Made by a program: the position numbers and the translations under genes. The notes under the pieces are model-generated. The model saw only the letters and a list, made by a program, of their open reading frames with translations. It searched no databases and was not told the DNA's origin. Shown piece after piece: positions 1-8,223 of a stretch of DNA of 64,000 bases (position 1 is its first letter; every line of letters starts with the position of its first letter). Source of the DNA: Pseudoalteromonas sp. MMG007 (GTDB taxonomy: Bacteria > Pseudomonadota > Gammaproteobacteria > Enterobacterales > Alteromonadaceae); contig NZ_JAGJEI010000004.1 in assembly GCF_018100985.1 (NCBI RefSeq), positions 124,001 through 188,000 of the forward strand, written 5' to 3'.

Positions 1-147
1 GATCAAGGCCCTGCTGAGCCACGTGGCGAGCGTTCTGAACGCCCAAGTGGTGATAAAAAGCGTAGTTTTAACAAAGACAACCAACGCGGTGATAAGCGTG
101 GCGGTCCTCGTAAAGAACGTCGCCCAGTGAGCTTCACATCTAACTAA
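1..147 (+). CDS. C-terminal fragment of a basic, Arg/Gly/Lys-rich protein (5' part outside window)
   Basis: Frame 1 is open from the first base to a TAA at 145-147, giving 48 residues of a gene that starts before the window. The fragment is hydrophilic and rich in Arg, Gly, Lys, Asp and Ser, and ends with RRPVSFTSN. Such disordered basic tails are typical of DEAD-box RNA helicases and of the RluB/RluE type of pseudouridine synthase, where they help bind RNA. No catalytic motif lies inside the window, so the family cannot be decided here. A good terminator follows 20 bp after the stop, which supports this being a real gene end. Confidence 0.6.
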   Translation, partial: DQGPAEPRGERSERPSGDKKRSFNKDNQRGDKRGGPRKERRPVSFTSN

Positions 148-166
148 GCTTTATAGCTTATGTTGT

Positions 167-200
167 AAAAAACCTTGTCATGAAAGTGCCAAGGTTTTTT
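167..200 (+). terminator. Rho-independent terminator after the partial first gene
   Basis: An 11-bp stem (AAAAAACCTTG at 167-177, CAAGGTTTTTT at 190-200) closes a 12-nt loop and ends in a run of T. It sits 20 bp after the stop codon at 145-147. Confidence 0.75.
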
Positions 201-252
201 TGTTTTAAAGCCACTGCTTCAGTAAAAACAAAAATTCTATAAACTAAGCAAA

Positions 253-261
253 TGCTATAAT
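253..261 (+). promoter_or_regulatory. Candidate extended -10 promoter element
   Basis: TGCTATAAT matches an extended -10 box (TGN-TATAAT) and lies 18 bp upstream of the TTG start at 279. No convincing -35 box is present at the expected distance, which is usual for extended -10 promoters. The implied leader would be only about 10 nt. Confidence 0.35.
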
Positions 262-278
262 TCACGGACGAATTAAAA

Positions 279-869
279 TTGAAAAAGATTTACGACAATT
301 TGCTATTTGTAGCAATAGTACTCCCCATTTTATTATGCATCACTATACCTATTTTAATGGACTTTACAGACCCACCATTCATCTCAAATGGACTATACGA
401 CGTTGTTTTCTTTATAACCCTCCCTATTATCTGTTGTGCAGTATTTATCTACTTAAATATACTTATATTCAATAAATATAGACGCTGCAGTAAATACAGA
501 GAGCATATTAAATATAGTGTTTCAGATACAAAAACAAAGTTATCTCTAATCTTCGCGTACCCATTACTCCCTTTGTTAATCTATGCAAGCCTCTATTTTT
601 TATTCTCTGTTCCTATTAAATTATGGGCTTACTACACGCAAGGCGACTATTGGTATAAGGAATATATCCTCACAGATGTACAAGAGTGTGGCACTGAGTA
701 TGAAGATAGTTGTACTCGTTTATACTTTAAAGATCCTAAAACGAATGAAATTCACGATTTTAGATGGTACGACGATAAGTCTACAATAATGAACAACAAA
801 AACGATTATGTGTATATCGTTGGTGAGGCCAGTTTGTTTGGCTATATAGTGAGAGATTTAGAAAGGTAA
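279..869 (+). CDS. Unrecognised membrane protein, 196 aa
   Basis: I do not recognise this protein. It shows three strong hydrophobic segments at about residues 8-28, 41-65 and 88-112, followed by a polar C-terminal domain of about 80 residues that contains two cysteines (near CGTEYEDSC). The tail may form a small soluble domain with a disulfide, but its side of the membrane is unknown. The start is a TTG with only a weak GGA upstream, so the exact N-terminus is uncertain. The reading frame is AT-rich compared with its neighbours and it is flanked by terminators on both sides, so it is a single-gene unit and possibly acquired. A shorter start inside the first helix cannot be excluded. Confidence 0.6.
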   Translation: MKKIYDNLLFVAIVLPILLCITIPILMDFTDPPFISNGLYDVVFFITLPIICCAVFIYLNILIFNKYRRCSKYREHIKYSVSDTKTKLSLIFAYPLLPLLIYASLYFLFSVPIKLWAYYTQGDYWYKEYILTDVQECGTEYEDSCTRLYFKDPKTNEIHDFRWYDDKSTIMNNKNDYVYIVGEASLFGYIVRDLER

Positions 870-907
870 TTAAAACTTCCTTTTACATTGTAGTATTTTT
901 ATATAAA

Positions 908-931
908 AACCTCACTCAAGTGAGTGAGGTT
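908..931. terminator. Bidirectional hairpin between convergent genes
   Basis: A perfect 10-bp inverted repeat, AACCTCACTC at 908-917 and GAGTGAGGTT at 922-931, has a 4-nt loop. It lies between the stop at 869 and the opposing stop at 950 and probably ends both transcripts. An A-run to the left serves the leftward gene; the rightward U-run is poor. Confidence 0.6.
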
Positions 932-949
932 CATAAATTAGGGTTTAAG

Positions 950-2506
950 TTAAGGTAACGCCGGATAAACGTAACTCGCATCTAACCCTAACGGAATACT
1001 GAGTGCCCAATACCCTAACAAGAATATACTCCAACCAATCATAAACGCGATTGAGTAGGGGATCATAAGCGCGATAAGCGTGCCTATACCGGTGTCTTTT
1101 ACATACTTTTGGCAGTACACCACAACCAATGGGAAGTACGGCATGAGTGGGGTGATAATGTTTGAGCTAGAATCTCCTATTCTGTAAGCAGCTTGGGTTA
1201 AATCGGGTGATATACCTAGTTGCATTAACATTGGTACAAAAATAGGCCCGAGTAACGCCCATTTTGCTGAGCTTGAGCCAACAAATAAATTTACAAAGCC
1301 GGTTAGAAATATAATACCCACAACAGTTACGGCGCTAGGCAGCTCCATTGCTTTTAAAAGCTGTGCCCCTTCAATGGCCATTAACGCCCCTAAGTTAGAC
1401 TTAGAAAACGCAGCAATAAACAGCGCACAAAAGAACGCCATAACAATGTAATAAGCCATACCACTCATCGCGGTGCTCATGGCGTCTATCATATCTTTTG
1501 AGGTTTTAAAGGTACCGACAGTAAAACCATACACGGCACCAGGTATCCAAAATAATAAAAAGATTAACGGCACAATAGATTGCATAAGGGGCGATCTAAA
1601 ATTAGTCAGTGAGCCATCGGCGCTGCGCATTACTGAATCGGCTGGGGCAGACACAAATGCAAGTAATACAAGCCCTGCAATCATTACGCTACTGGCTATA
1701 AAAAAGGCGCGCTTTTCATCACTTTTAGCTTCATCAAACGCGGGTAAGTTTTGAGTATCTTCATTAAGCGGTGTATTTTTTAAACGTGGCTCAATTATTT
1801 TGTCAGTAATATACCAACCTAGTAGCACAATAAATAAGCTCGACGCAGAAGTAAATGCCCAATTATTAAGGGGGTTAATCGACATATCGGGGTTAATAAT
1901 TTGCGCCGCGCTTTGCGTAAAGCTTTGCAGTAATGGGTCTATCCCTGATGGAATAAAGTTAGCACCAAACCCGCCGCTTACGCCGGCAAATGCGGCAGCA
2001 ATACCTGCTAATGGGTGTCGTCCAGCGGCAAAAAATATAACTCCCGCTAAAGGGATCACTAAAACATAGCCTGCATCGGTTGCTGTATGGCTTACAATAG
2101 CAACTAAAATTACTGACGGTGTTAGTAACTGTTTAGGCGTTACCTTTAGCATGAGCTTAAGGCCTGTATTGATATAACCCGAGTGCTCAGCTACACCAAC
2201 ACCTAACATAGCAACCAGTACCACGCCTAATGGAGCAAAGCCTGTAAATGTTATTACCATAGAGGATAAAAACGAAGCGAGTGAGTCGCCTTCTAATAAG
2301 TTATTTACAACGATGGCTTGGCCTGTACGTGGATCAAGGGCTTCAAAACTTACACCTGATAACCACCACGAGCATAACCAAATAAGTAACATTGCAAATA
2401 AAAAGATAATAGCGGGATCGGGGAGCTTGTTACCTACTCGCTCCACAAAATTTAAAAAGCGAGCAATGAGCCCCGAAGGTACTGCAGCTTGATTATTGTT
2501 ATTCAT
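950..2506 (-). CDS. AbgT family transporter
   Basis: This is an inner-membrane transporter of the AbgT family, whose members import p-aminobenzoyl-glutamate (E. coli AbgT) or export sulfonamide-like folate precursors (MtrF, YdaH). The sequence shows the family's layout: many transmembrane helices, a GGFGANFIPSGIDPLLQ stretch near residue 195, and a conserved SSSAKWALLGPIFVPM region and GDSSSNIITPLMPYFPL region in the C-terminal half that line the transport site. I place the start at the ATG at 2506, giving 518 aa, because a GGGAG ribosome site lies just before it. A longer frame from 2545 adds 13 residues that look unlike the family. Substrate and direction cannot be told from sequence. Confidence 0.9.
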   Translation of the reverse strand: MNNNNQAAVPSGLIARFLNFVERVGNKLPDPAIIFLFAMLLIWLCSWWLSGVSFEALDPRTGQAIVVNNLLEGDSLASFLSSMVITFTGFAPLGVVLVAMLGVGVAEHSGYINTGLKLMLKVTPKQLLTPSVILVAIVSHTATDAGYVLVIPLAGVIFFAAGRHPLAGIAAAFAGVSGGFGANFIPSGIDPLLQSFTQSAAQIINPDMSINPLNNWAFTSASSLFIVLLGWYITDKIIEPRLKNTPLNEDTQNLPAFDEAKSDEKRAFFIASSVMIAGLVLLAFVSAPADSVMRSADGSLTNFRSPLMQSIVPLIFLLFWIPGAVYGFTVGTFKTSKDMIDAMSTAMSGMAYYIVMAFFCALFIAAFSKSNLGALMAIEGAQLLKAMELPSAVTVVGIIFLTGFVNLFVGSSSAKWALLGPIFVPMLMQLGISPDLTQAAYRIGDSSSNIITPLMPYFPLVVVYCQKYVKDTGIGTLIALMIPYSIAFMIGWSIFLLGYWALSIPLGLDASYVYPALP

Positions 2507-2585
2507 TAATAGCTCCCAAAATAGATTTCCGTAACAATATACCATTAAGATGCAACAGTAAATTAACCAATAAATCTATTTTGGG

Positions 2586-2617
2586 CACAAAAAAGCGGCT
2601 TAATATATTAAGCCGCT
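2586..2617 (-). terminator. Rho-independent terminator of the yfcL-epmC group
   Basis: AGCGGCTTAA (2594-2603) and TTAAGCCGCT (2608-2617) form a 10-bp perfect stem with a 4-nt loop. On the minus strand it is followed by a T-run. It lies 25 bp beyond the yfcL stop. Confidence 0.85.
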
Positions 2618-2642
2618 CTAATGGATATTAGATGGATTTTAG

Positions 2643-2918
2643 TTAAGCAAGTGCTTTTACTTCTTCCCACAGGCGCACAACTAGTGTTTTATCTTCTTCA
2701 TTGAGTTCACCATTACGGTAAGCTTTAACTAAGCTTTGCTCTACGGTTTCATTGAGCTCATCAATAGAAATTGTAAGCTCTTCTACTTCTGCATAACCTA
2801 CGGCAAGGTCAAAATGACCTCGTAAATAACCGCCAGCAAACAGCTCATCATCGGTTGCTTTTATTACTAAATCATCAAAGTATTGCTGCGCAGCATCAAT
2901 ATAATTCACTAAACTCAT
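2643..2918 (-). CDS. yfcL: YfcL family protein
   Basis: A 91-residue acidic, mostly helical protein of the YfcL family (E. coli YfcL has 92 aa). Its function is unknown. The start is set at the ATG at 2918, preceded by a clear AGGAG; the longer frame from 2954 would run into the upstream gene and add 12 residues not expected in the family. It is the last gene of a leftward group with the COG3199 protein (4-bp gap) and epmC. In enterobacteria yfcL and epmC are also neighbours near aroC, so the association is old, but what YfcL contributes is not known. Confidence 0.85.
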   Translation of the reverse strand: MSLVNYIDAAQQYFDDLVIKATDDELFAGGYLRGHFDLAVGYAEVEELTISIDELNETVEQSLVKAYRNGELNEEDKTLVVRLWEEVKALA

Positions 2919-2922
2919 TGTG

Positions 2923-4053
2923 TTACTTCTCCTGGTTATCATAACCGACAGCATACATAATATGGTCGTTATAGCCGGTGGTTACTTTAATGTAACCTGT
3001 TAATTCGTCGTCTAAAGTGCTGTCGCCTGTATCACAAATAAGTGGACGGCCATTCAGCGCTTGTAATTTGGTTTTAGTAGCCACTACGATAATATTGTCT
3101 TTACCTATGCTGCGAATAAGCTCAGGGCTTAATTGCTGATTACCTCGGCCAAAAATATGCCCTTGCCCACCGATGAGCGTAATAACGAGTTGAGTTGCTT
3201 GACTGCGGGTGTAATCAAGTAGTTGGTCAGCCGTTAAATCTTGCGCTATAAGGGTTTGATCTTTAATTAAATCTACGCCCAATAAAGTATTATCCAGCCC
3301 CATTTCTTGCATTATTGCTTCAACAGTTGAGCCACTACCCATAATGTAATAAGCGTCTTCATCCATTTCGCTAACCACATGCGCTGCAATATCGGCAAGC
3401 ACTAATTCGTCTGTTTCTTTACCACCATTTTTAACTGCTTGTACATAACGTACCTCGCTTGGTATTTGCATTTCACCATAGCGTTTAGCTTTTACGGTGC
3501 CTTGCCTAAACGCCTCTTCGTCAATATCCATTACGTCAGCATCTGCAAGCGTAACCAGCTCGCCTTTTACTAGCATTTCTACTACGCGGCCAGCGGCTTT
3601 AGGTGTAATAGCATATACCCCAGAGTGAATTTTACAGCCTGCGGGTATGCCAAGCACGGGGACAGTATCTTCTATGGCGTGGCAAATATTGCGTGCAGTA
3701 CCATCGCCACCAGCAAAGAGTAATAGGTCTACGCCTAAGCTTTTGAGTATTTTGGCTGCTGTTTCAGTGTCATTAGGCGTTGTTAGTGTATTTGCGCTAT
3801 AAACAACTTCAACATTGAAACCCAGCGCTTTTGCTGCGTGCTCGCCCATATCGCTATTTACGGTGTAAATTGTAAGCAGACTTTTATAAGGTAATAGCAC
3901 TTCAAGCGCTGCTTGAGTACGGCTGTTGGCCTTAGCTTGCGCGCCTAACTCAATAGCCTTTGCAGCTGTATTTTCACCGTCACTACCTTTTAAGGCAACA
4001 CTACCGCCAAGACCTGCTACAGGGTTAATGATTAAGCCTAACTTAAACTGCAT
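2923..4053 (-). CDS. ATP-NAD kinase-like protein (COG3199 family)
   Basis: This 376-residue protein belongs to the NAD-kinase/diacylglycerol-kinase fold. The N-terminus KLGLIINPVAGLGG and the LLLFAGGDGTARNI stretch near residue 115 carry the GGDGT nucleotide-binding motif, followed by a GIPAGCKIHSGVYA segment characteristic of the COG3199 group rather than of classical NadK. Members are annotated as predicted polyphosphate/ATP-dependent NAD kinases, but the substrate has rarely been tested. The coding region overlaps the end of epmC by 11 bp and is followed by yfcL after 4 bp, so the three are probably co-translated. A separate housekeeping NadK is expected elsewhere in the genome. Confidence 0.85.
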   Translation of the reverse strand: MQFKLGLIINPVAGLGGSVALKGSDGENTAAKAIELGAQAKANSRTQAALEVLLPYKSLLTIYTVNSDMGEHAAKALGFNVEVVYSANTLTTPNDTETAAKILKSLGVDLLLFAGGDGTARNICHAIEDTVPVLGIPAGCKIHSGVYAITPKAAGRVVEMLVKGELVTLADADVMDIDEEAFRQGTVKAKRYGEMQIPSEVRYVQAVKNGGKETDELVLADIAAHVVSEMDEDAYYIMGSGSTVEAIMQEMGLDNTLLGVDLIKDQTLIAQDLTADQLLDYTRSQATQLVITLIGGQGHIFGRGNQQLSPELIRSIGKDNIIVVATKTKLQALNGRPLICDTGDSTLDDELTGYIKVTTGYNDHIMYAVGYDNQEK

Positions 4054-4597
4054 TTTTCAACTCCTGTGGGTGATGCCAATTAAATTGCTGAGCAGTTAAT
4101 GGCCAAGGCGTATTATAAAAATTACTTAGCGCTTTTAATAGTGTATGAGTGCGTGCGTTAACACCTTGCTCTATAAATATTAAAACCTGCTGATGGACCC
4201 TAGCCTGAAAATCAAATCGGCAAGTTTGCTCACCATTTAAATTATCTACCGATACATTAAATTCAAACCCTGCGGCCTTACTGAGTAACCACTCAATGGC
4301 TTGTGGTTTTACTTCTACGTTTTCAAACTCAGCTTGCTTTTGTTTGTCTCGCCCATCTGGGCAATACCAATAACCATAATCTTCACGCTTTCTACGCTCA
4401 GCCCCTGCAATAAGCCAATGGGCTATTTCATGCAAAGCACTCGCGTAAAAGCCATGGGCAAACACCACCTGATTAAATGCAGTTGAATTATTGGCAGGCA
4501 AATAAATAGGCTCATCATCGCCTTTGACTAAGCGAGTGTTATAGCTATGATAAAAAGCAGTATCAAAAATTGAAATTAGATCAGCTATTTGGTGCAT
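4043..4597 (-). CDS. epmC: Elongation factor P hydroxylase EpmC (YfcM)
   Basis: A 184-residue YfcM-family protein. E. coli EpmC hydroxylates the modified lysine of elongation factor P, the last step after lysylation by EpmA and EpmB. The metal-binding core is visible as SALHEIAHWLIAG around residue 57 (HExxH-like), with further conserved GYWYCPDGRDKQKQAEFE following; the length matches the E. coli protein. The 3' end overlaps the downstream NAD-kinase-like gene by 11 bp. efp, epmA and epmB are not in the window, so whether the substrate is lysylated EF-P here cannot be confirmed. Confidence 0.9.
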   Translation of the reverse strand: MHQIADLISIFDTAFYHSYNTRLVKGDDEPIYLPANNSTAFNQVVFAHGFYASALHEIAHWLIAGAERRKREDYGYWYCPDGRDKQKQAEFENVEVKPQAIEWLLSKAAGFEFNVSVDNLNGEQTCRFDFQARVHQQVLIFIEQGVNARTHTLLKALSNFYNTPWPLTAQQFNWHHPQELKNAV

Positions 4598-4901
4598 AAG
4601 ATTTGGTTAATTCGTCTCGGTTATAGCGCTAAAATAGCGCATTAAAAACGAGACGAATTGTACGGGCTTTTACCTTTAAAGTAAAAGTGGTGGGACTGTT
4701 AAATATCTTTCTCTGAAGCAAACTAATATGCAGCATTCGGTTTATGCCTGAGTAATCCATGCTAACAATACGCGTCAGCGCAACACAAAATGATAATACT
4801 GCTGCGCCTATAGTGAAAACGTAATTTGATAAGTTTTAATGCAGTAACCAAATACACATTGCATATACAATACTAAAATTTAAAGAACTAAAGAATAAAT
4901 T
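4598..4901. other. 304-bp intergenic region upstream of epmC
   Basis: No gene is supported here. It holds a nested inverted repeat at 4609-4659 and, at its left-reading end, an AT-rich perfect inverted repeat at 4869-4909. The 4660-4868 stretch shows nothing I can name. The epmC promoter must lie in this region. Confidence 0.6.
4609..4659. repeat. Nested inverted repeat (cruciform-like) just upstream of epmC
   Basis: AATTCGTCTCG at 4609-4619 is a perfect 11-bp inverted match to CGAGACGAATT at 4649-4659. Inside the loop a second perfect repeat, GCGCT at 4626-4630 and AGCGC at 4636-4640, can form its own hairpin. It starts 12 bp from the epmC start, so it may form in the 5' leader of that mRNA or act as an operator. 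Confidence 0.6.
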
Positions 4902-4909
4902 TTAGTATT
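4869..4909 (-). terminator. AT-rich hairpin overlapping the stop of the DUF4112 gene
   Basis: AATACTAAAATTTA (4869-4882) and TAAATTTTAGTATT (4896-4909) form a perfect 14-bp stem with a 13-nt loop. The stop codon at 4902-4904 lies inside one arm. There is no GC-rich base, so it is an unusual terminator, if it is one. Confidence 0.45.
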
Positions 4910-5285
4910 GGCTAACAAGCTGGCTATTCAAGTGCTTTTTTAAAAGCCGAGTGTTACGGGTATTGGCTTTAAAAAATGCATCGAATATATCACCAAAAAA
5001 TGGCACTAAGCCGCCTACAAAATCAATGAGCATATTGATAATCATTTTACTCTTTATACGTTTACTCACGCCTAAACGCTGCGCTTCTACTAGTACATAG
5101 CTTGATAAAATAAGCCCTGCCGCATCTCCTATTACGGGTATTAAGCCAATCACCGCCTCTAGGCCTATATTAAATTTAGTAAATGGAATACCAATGCTGC
5201 TATCGGTTAATTTACTAAAGCGCTCTAATCGCGCTATTGCTGCTTGAGTTTTAAGTTGTGAGTGTTCATTTATATTATCGTTCAT
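4902..5285 (-). CDS. DUF4112 domain-containing protein
   Basis: A 127-residue protein matching the DUF4112 family: an N-terminal basic helix (IARLERFSKLTDSSIGIPFTKFNIGLE), then two hydrophobic stretches with the repeated pattern GLIPVIGDAAG (about residues 52-62) and GLVPFFGDIFDAFFKANTRN (about 93-112). The two G-x-x-P-x-x-G-D repeats are the family hallmark and suggest two membrane-associated hairpins. Function is unknown. It stands between epmC and aroC on the same strand, with its own long spacing on both sides, so it is probably transcribed alone. Confidence 0.85.
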   Translation of the reverse strand: MNDNINEHSQLKTQAAIARLERFSKLTDSSIGIPFTKFNIGLEAVIGLIPVIGDAAGLILSSYVLVEAQRLGVSKRIKSKMIINMLIDFVGGLVPFFGDIFDAFFKANTRNTRLLKKHLNSQLVSQY

Positions 5286-5364
5286 GATTATTACCCTCCA
5301 TGCTTACAGTATATAGGGCTTAGTTGAACAACTACTGAAAGGCTTTAAAGCAAATTACAGACAT

Positions 5365-5392
5365 AAAAAAACGCGGTAGTCCGCGCTTTTTT
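5365..5392 (-). terminator. Rho-independent terminator of aroC
   Basis: CGCGG at 5372-5376 and CCGCG at 5381-5385 with a 4-nt loop, flanked by A6 on the left and T6 on the right, so it can work in both directions. It lies 14 bp past the aroC stop. Confidence 0.8.
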
Positions 5393-5406
5393 ATAATCAT
5401 AAACAA

Positions 5407-6504
5407 TTAAACAGAACCGTTAATTGGGCCATGTTCGTGGTTTACATGTGGGTTTTGCCCGCGCTGGCGCAGTAAGTGGTCCATTAATGTAATAGCCATC
5501 ATCGCCTCAGCAATAGGAATTGCACGAATACCAACACACGGATCGTGACGCCCTTTGGTGATCATCTCTATTGCTTCGTTTTCAGTATTAATGCTTTTAC
5601 CTGGGATAGTGATACTTGATGTAGGCTTAAGCGCAATTGAAGCGATAATATCTTGCCCTGTAGAAATACCCGCTAAAACACCACCCGCATGGTTTGATGT
5701 AAAACCTTCTGGGGTTAACTCATCGCGATGCTCTGAGCCTTTTTGCTCTACTACATCAAAACCATCACCAATTTCAACGCCTTTCACTGCGTTAATGCTC
5801 ATTAGTGAATGTGCAATTTCAGCATCTAATCGGTCAAATACTGGTTCGCCTAACCCAACAGGTACATTGCTCGCTACTACTTTTACTTTAGCGCCTACTG
5901 AGTCGCCTTGTTTTTTTAGATCACGCATGTACTCGTCAAGTGCTTCTAGTTTGCTTGCATCGGGGAAAAAGAATAAGTTGTTTTCAACTTCATCCCAGTC
6001 GTAACTTTCTGCTTTAATAGGACCAAGTTGGCTTAAGCATGCTTTTACTTCAATACCATGAAACTGCTTTAAATACTTTTTAGCAATTGCACCTGCCGCT
6101 ACACGGATTGCGGTTTCACGAGCTGATGAGCGACCCCCACCGCGATAATCGCGCAGGCCGTATTTATGCCAATAGGTGTAATCGCCATGACCTGGACGAA
6201 ATACATCTTTGATTTTGCCGTAATCTTGCGAACGTTGGTCGGTATTTTCAATCAGTAAACCAATACTAGTGCCTGTGGTTTTACCTTCAAAAACGCCTGC
6301 TAATATTTTTATTTGATCGCTCTCACGGCGCTGCGTTGTATAACGGCTTTGCCCTGGCTTTCTGCGATCTAAATCAATTTGTAAGTCAGCCTCTGTGATC
6401 TCAAGGCCTGCGGGAGTACCATCAACTACGCCGCCTAATGCAACGCCGTGGCTCTCACCAAAGGTGGACACTTTAAATAACTGCCCTATGCTATTACCTG
6501 CCAT
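5407..6504 (-). CDS. aroC: Chorismate synthase
   Basis: AroC makes chorismate from 5-enolpyruvylshikimate-3-phosphate, the last step of the shikimate pathway, using reduced FMN. At 365 aa it has the usual bacterial length. All signatures are visible: [19 protein letters not shown] at the N-terminus, [13 protein letters not shown], the [14 protein letters not shown] stretch with the catalytic His near residue 106, [11 protein letters not shown], and the C-terminal [18 protein letters not shown]. It follows prmB on the same strand with a 61-bp gap that contains a small hairpin; the prmB-aroC order is the same as in E. coli. Confidence 0.98.
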   Translation of the reverse strand: MAGNSIGQLFKVSTFGESHGVALGGVVDGTPAGLEITEADLQIDLDRRKPGQSRYTTQRRESDQIKILAGVFEGKTTGTSIGLLIENTDQRSQDYGKIKDVFRPGHGDYTYWHKYGLRDYRGGGRSSARETAIRVAAGAIAKKYLKQFHGIEVKACLSQLGPIKAESYDWDEVENNLFFFPDASKLEALDEYMRDLKKQGDSVGAKVKVVASNVPVGLGEPVFDRLDAEIAHSLMSINAVKGVEIGDGFDVVEQKGSEHRDELTPEGFTSNHAGGVLAGISTGQDIIASIALKPTSSITIPGKSINTENEAIEMITKGRHDPCVGIRAIPIAEAMMAITLMDHLLRQRGQNPHVNHEHGPINGSV

Positions 6505-6536
6505 TAACTTTCCTCATTCCTAATGACTACCAAGTA

Positions 6537-6557
6537 GCCGAGCACATTTGGCTCGGC
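6537..6557. other. Hairpin between prmB and aroC
   Basis: GCCGAGC (6537-6543) and GCTCGGC (6551-6557) form a 7-bp GC-rich stem with a 7-nt loop. There is no T-run on the minus strand, so it may be a weak terminator, an mRNA processing or stability element between the two genes, rather than a full stop. Confidence 0.4.
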
Positions 6558-6565
6558 CTTAAAGT

Positions 6566-7501
6566 TTATTTTGCAAAATACTCGTCAAGCTGTGCTTTAG
6601 TAATTACAAAAACACCTAACCCGCCTTGTTCAAACTCAACCCACTCAAACGGCGCGCCTGGATATAGTGCATCCATATGTACCATAGAGTTACCAACTTC
6701 TACAAATAACAAACCGTTATCAGTTAGATGCTCGCTTGCTTCGCTTAAAATTGTGCGAGTAACATCGAGACCATCGTGCCCCGATGCTAAACCAAGCTCT
6801 GGCTCATGATGAAATTCACGCGGTAAATCAGCCATATCTTCGGCATCAACGTACGGTGGGTTTGCCACTATTAGGTCATATTTTTGACCTGGTACACCGC
6901 TAAATACATCTGATTGAATAGGCAATACGCGTTCACTTAACATGTAATCGCTAATATTTATATCAGCTACTTCAAGTGCTTCATATGAAATATCGACAGC
7001 GTCTACTTGCGCGTCTTCAAATGCTTGTGCAAGCGCGATAGCAATACATGCAGAGCCCGTACATAAGTCTAAAATTCTATTTACCGATTGCGGCTCTTCA
7101 AGCCAAGGTGCAAATCTGTTAGCAATTAATTCTGCAAAAGGCGAGCGAGGGATCAATACACGTTCATCAACATAAAATGGCATACCCGCAAACCATGCTA
7201 TGTTTGTTAAATAAGGTACTGGGGTACAATCGTTAATACGCTCGGCTATTAGCCTTGCAAGTTGATTTTTTTCTGTACTTGTTAAACGCGCGTGCATTAA
7301 TTCTTTTGGCGCATCTACAGGTAAACTAAGCGCAGGAAGTAACAAGCTTACCGCTTCGTCCCATGCGTTATCGGTACCATGTCCAAAAAATATACCACTA
7401 CTTGCAAATTGGCTTGTAGTCCAACGTAACCAGTCATGTAAAGTTGACAGTTCTGCAACAGCTTCTTCAAGTGTTGCTTCTTCTATTTGTAAATCACTCA
7501 T
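6566..7501 (-). CDS. prmB: 50S ribosomal protein L3 glutamine methyltransferase
   Basis: PrmB methylates a glutamine side chain of ribosomal protein L3 with S-adenosylmethionine. The 311-residue protein has the N-terminal helical domain of the HemK/PrmB group (1-110), the PRSPFAEL motif at 118-125 that separates PrmB from PrmC, the SAM-binding LDLCTGSACIAIALA at about 144-157, and the catalytic NPPYV at 214-218 that binds the glutamine amide. It is divergent from smrB across a 149-bp gap and upstream of aroC, the conserved arrangement in gammaproteobacteria. Confidence 0.96.
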   Translation of the reverse strand: MSDLQIEEATLEEAVAELSTLHDWLRWTTSQFASSGIFFGHGTDNAWDEAVSLLLPALSLPVDAPKELMHARLTSTEKNQLARLIAERINDCTPVPYLTNIAWFAGMPFYVDERVLIPRSPFAELIANRFAPWLEEPQSVNRILDLCTGSACIAIALAQAFEDAQVDAVDISYEALEVADINISDYMLSERVLPIQSDVFSGVPGQKYDLIVANPPYVDAEDMADLPREFHHEPELGLASGHDGLDVTRTILSEASEHLTDNGLLFVEVGNSMVHMDALYPGAPFEWVEFEQGGLGVFVITKAQLDEYFAK

Positions 7502-7650
7502 ATATTTTACCTGTTTTAGCTTACTGACTGTTTTAATCTTTAAGACGATTGCATTGCCTATATTGGCTGGGCAAATTACAATTGCACTTCATTTGATATT
7601 GTACCGCCTTTTGCGCTGCGTTTTTACGTTTTTTTGTTTAGGTAATAGTT

Positions 7651-8208
7651 ATGAAAAAAGACACACCATCACAATCTTCCCTAAGCAACGACGACATAGA
7701 CTTATTTCGTCTAACAATCACAGGCGCTAAGGTATTTAAACAAGATACTCATCGTTTTGATACAAAGCCTAAGGTGTCACAAGCAAAGCAATTTGCCCAG
7801 CAAAAAAAACAGGCACAATCTGAATTTTATTTCTCAGATGAGTATATTCCCGATATTGATACCCATGGCACTGTAAATTACGTAAAAGAAGGTGAAGATA
7901 CCTTTTTACCTAAACAGTTACGCCGTGGTGATTTTGCTCCCGACTTGACCCTTGATTTACATGGATTAAATAAAGAAATAGCCAAAGATGAACTTGCTGG
8001 GTTAATACACGAATGTAAAAAACGCCATTATTACTGCGCTTGTGTAGTGCATGGTATTGGAGGCGGCATATTAAAGCATAAGATTCCTCAATATTTAGTG
8101 CAGCACCCTGATGTAATTGCAATGCACCAAGCACCATTAGAATACGGCGGTAAAGGCGCTGTACTTATTTTAATTAATTTACCGCAAAGCGATGAATTTA
8201 GACGTTAA
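7651..8208 (+). CDS. smrB: Endonuclease SmrB
   Basis: A 185-residue Smr-domain protein. E. coli SmrB cleaves mRNA at collided ribosomes and so starts ribosome rescue. The N-terminal 100 residues are charged and serve ribosome contact in the family; the Smr domain covers about residues 100-180 with LDLHGLNKEIAKDEL (DLHG motif) and the VVHGIGGGILK loop, both essential in the family, and ends in GGKGAVLILI. It is divergent from prmB, as in E. coli. The next gene (AEC permease) starts 15 bp later and may be co-transcribed. Confidence 0.95.
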   Translation: MKKDTPSQSSLSNDDIDLFRLTITGAKVFKQDTHRFDTKPKVSQAKQFAQQKKQAQSEFYFSDEYIPDIDTHGTVNYVKEGEDTFLPKQLRRGDFAPDLTLDLHGLNKEIAKDELAGLIHECKKRHYYCACVVHGIGGGILKHKIPQYLVQHPDVIAMHQAPLEYGGKGAVLILINLPQSDEFRR

Positions 8209-8223
8209 ATAAGGACTTAACCG

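Noticed and set aside
5555..6004. 149-codon frame on the plus strand opposite aroC
   Set aside because: Antisense shadow of aroC with low-complexity Ser/Thr/Pro content; no ribosome site.
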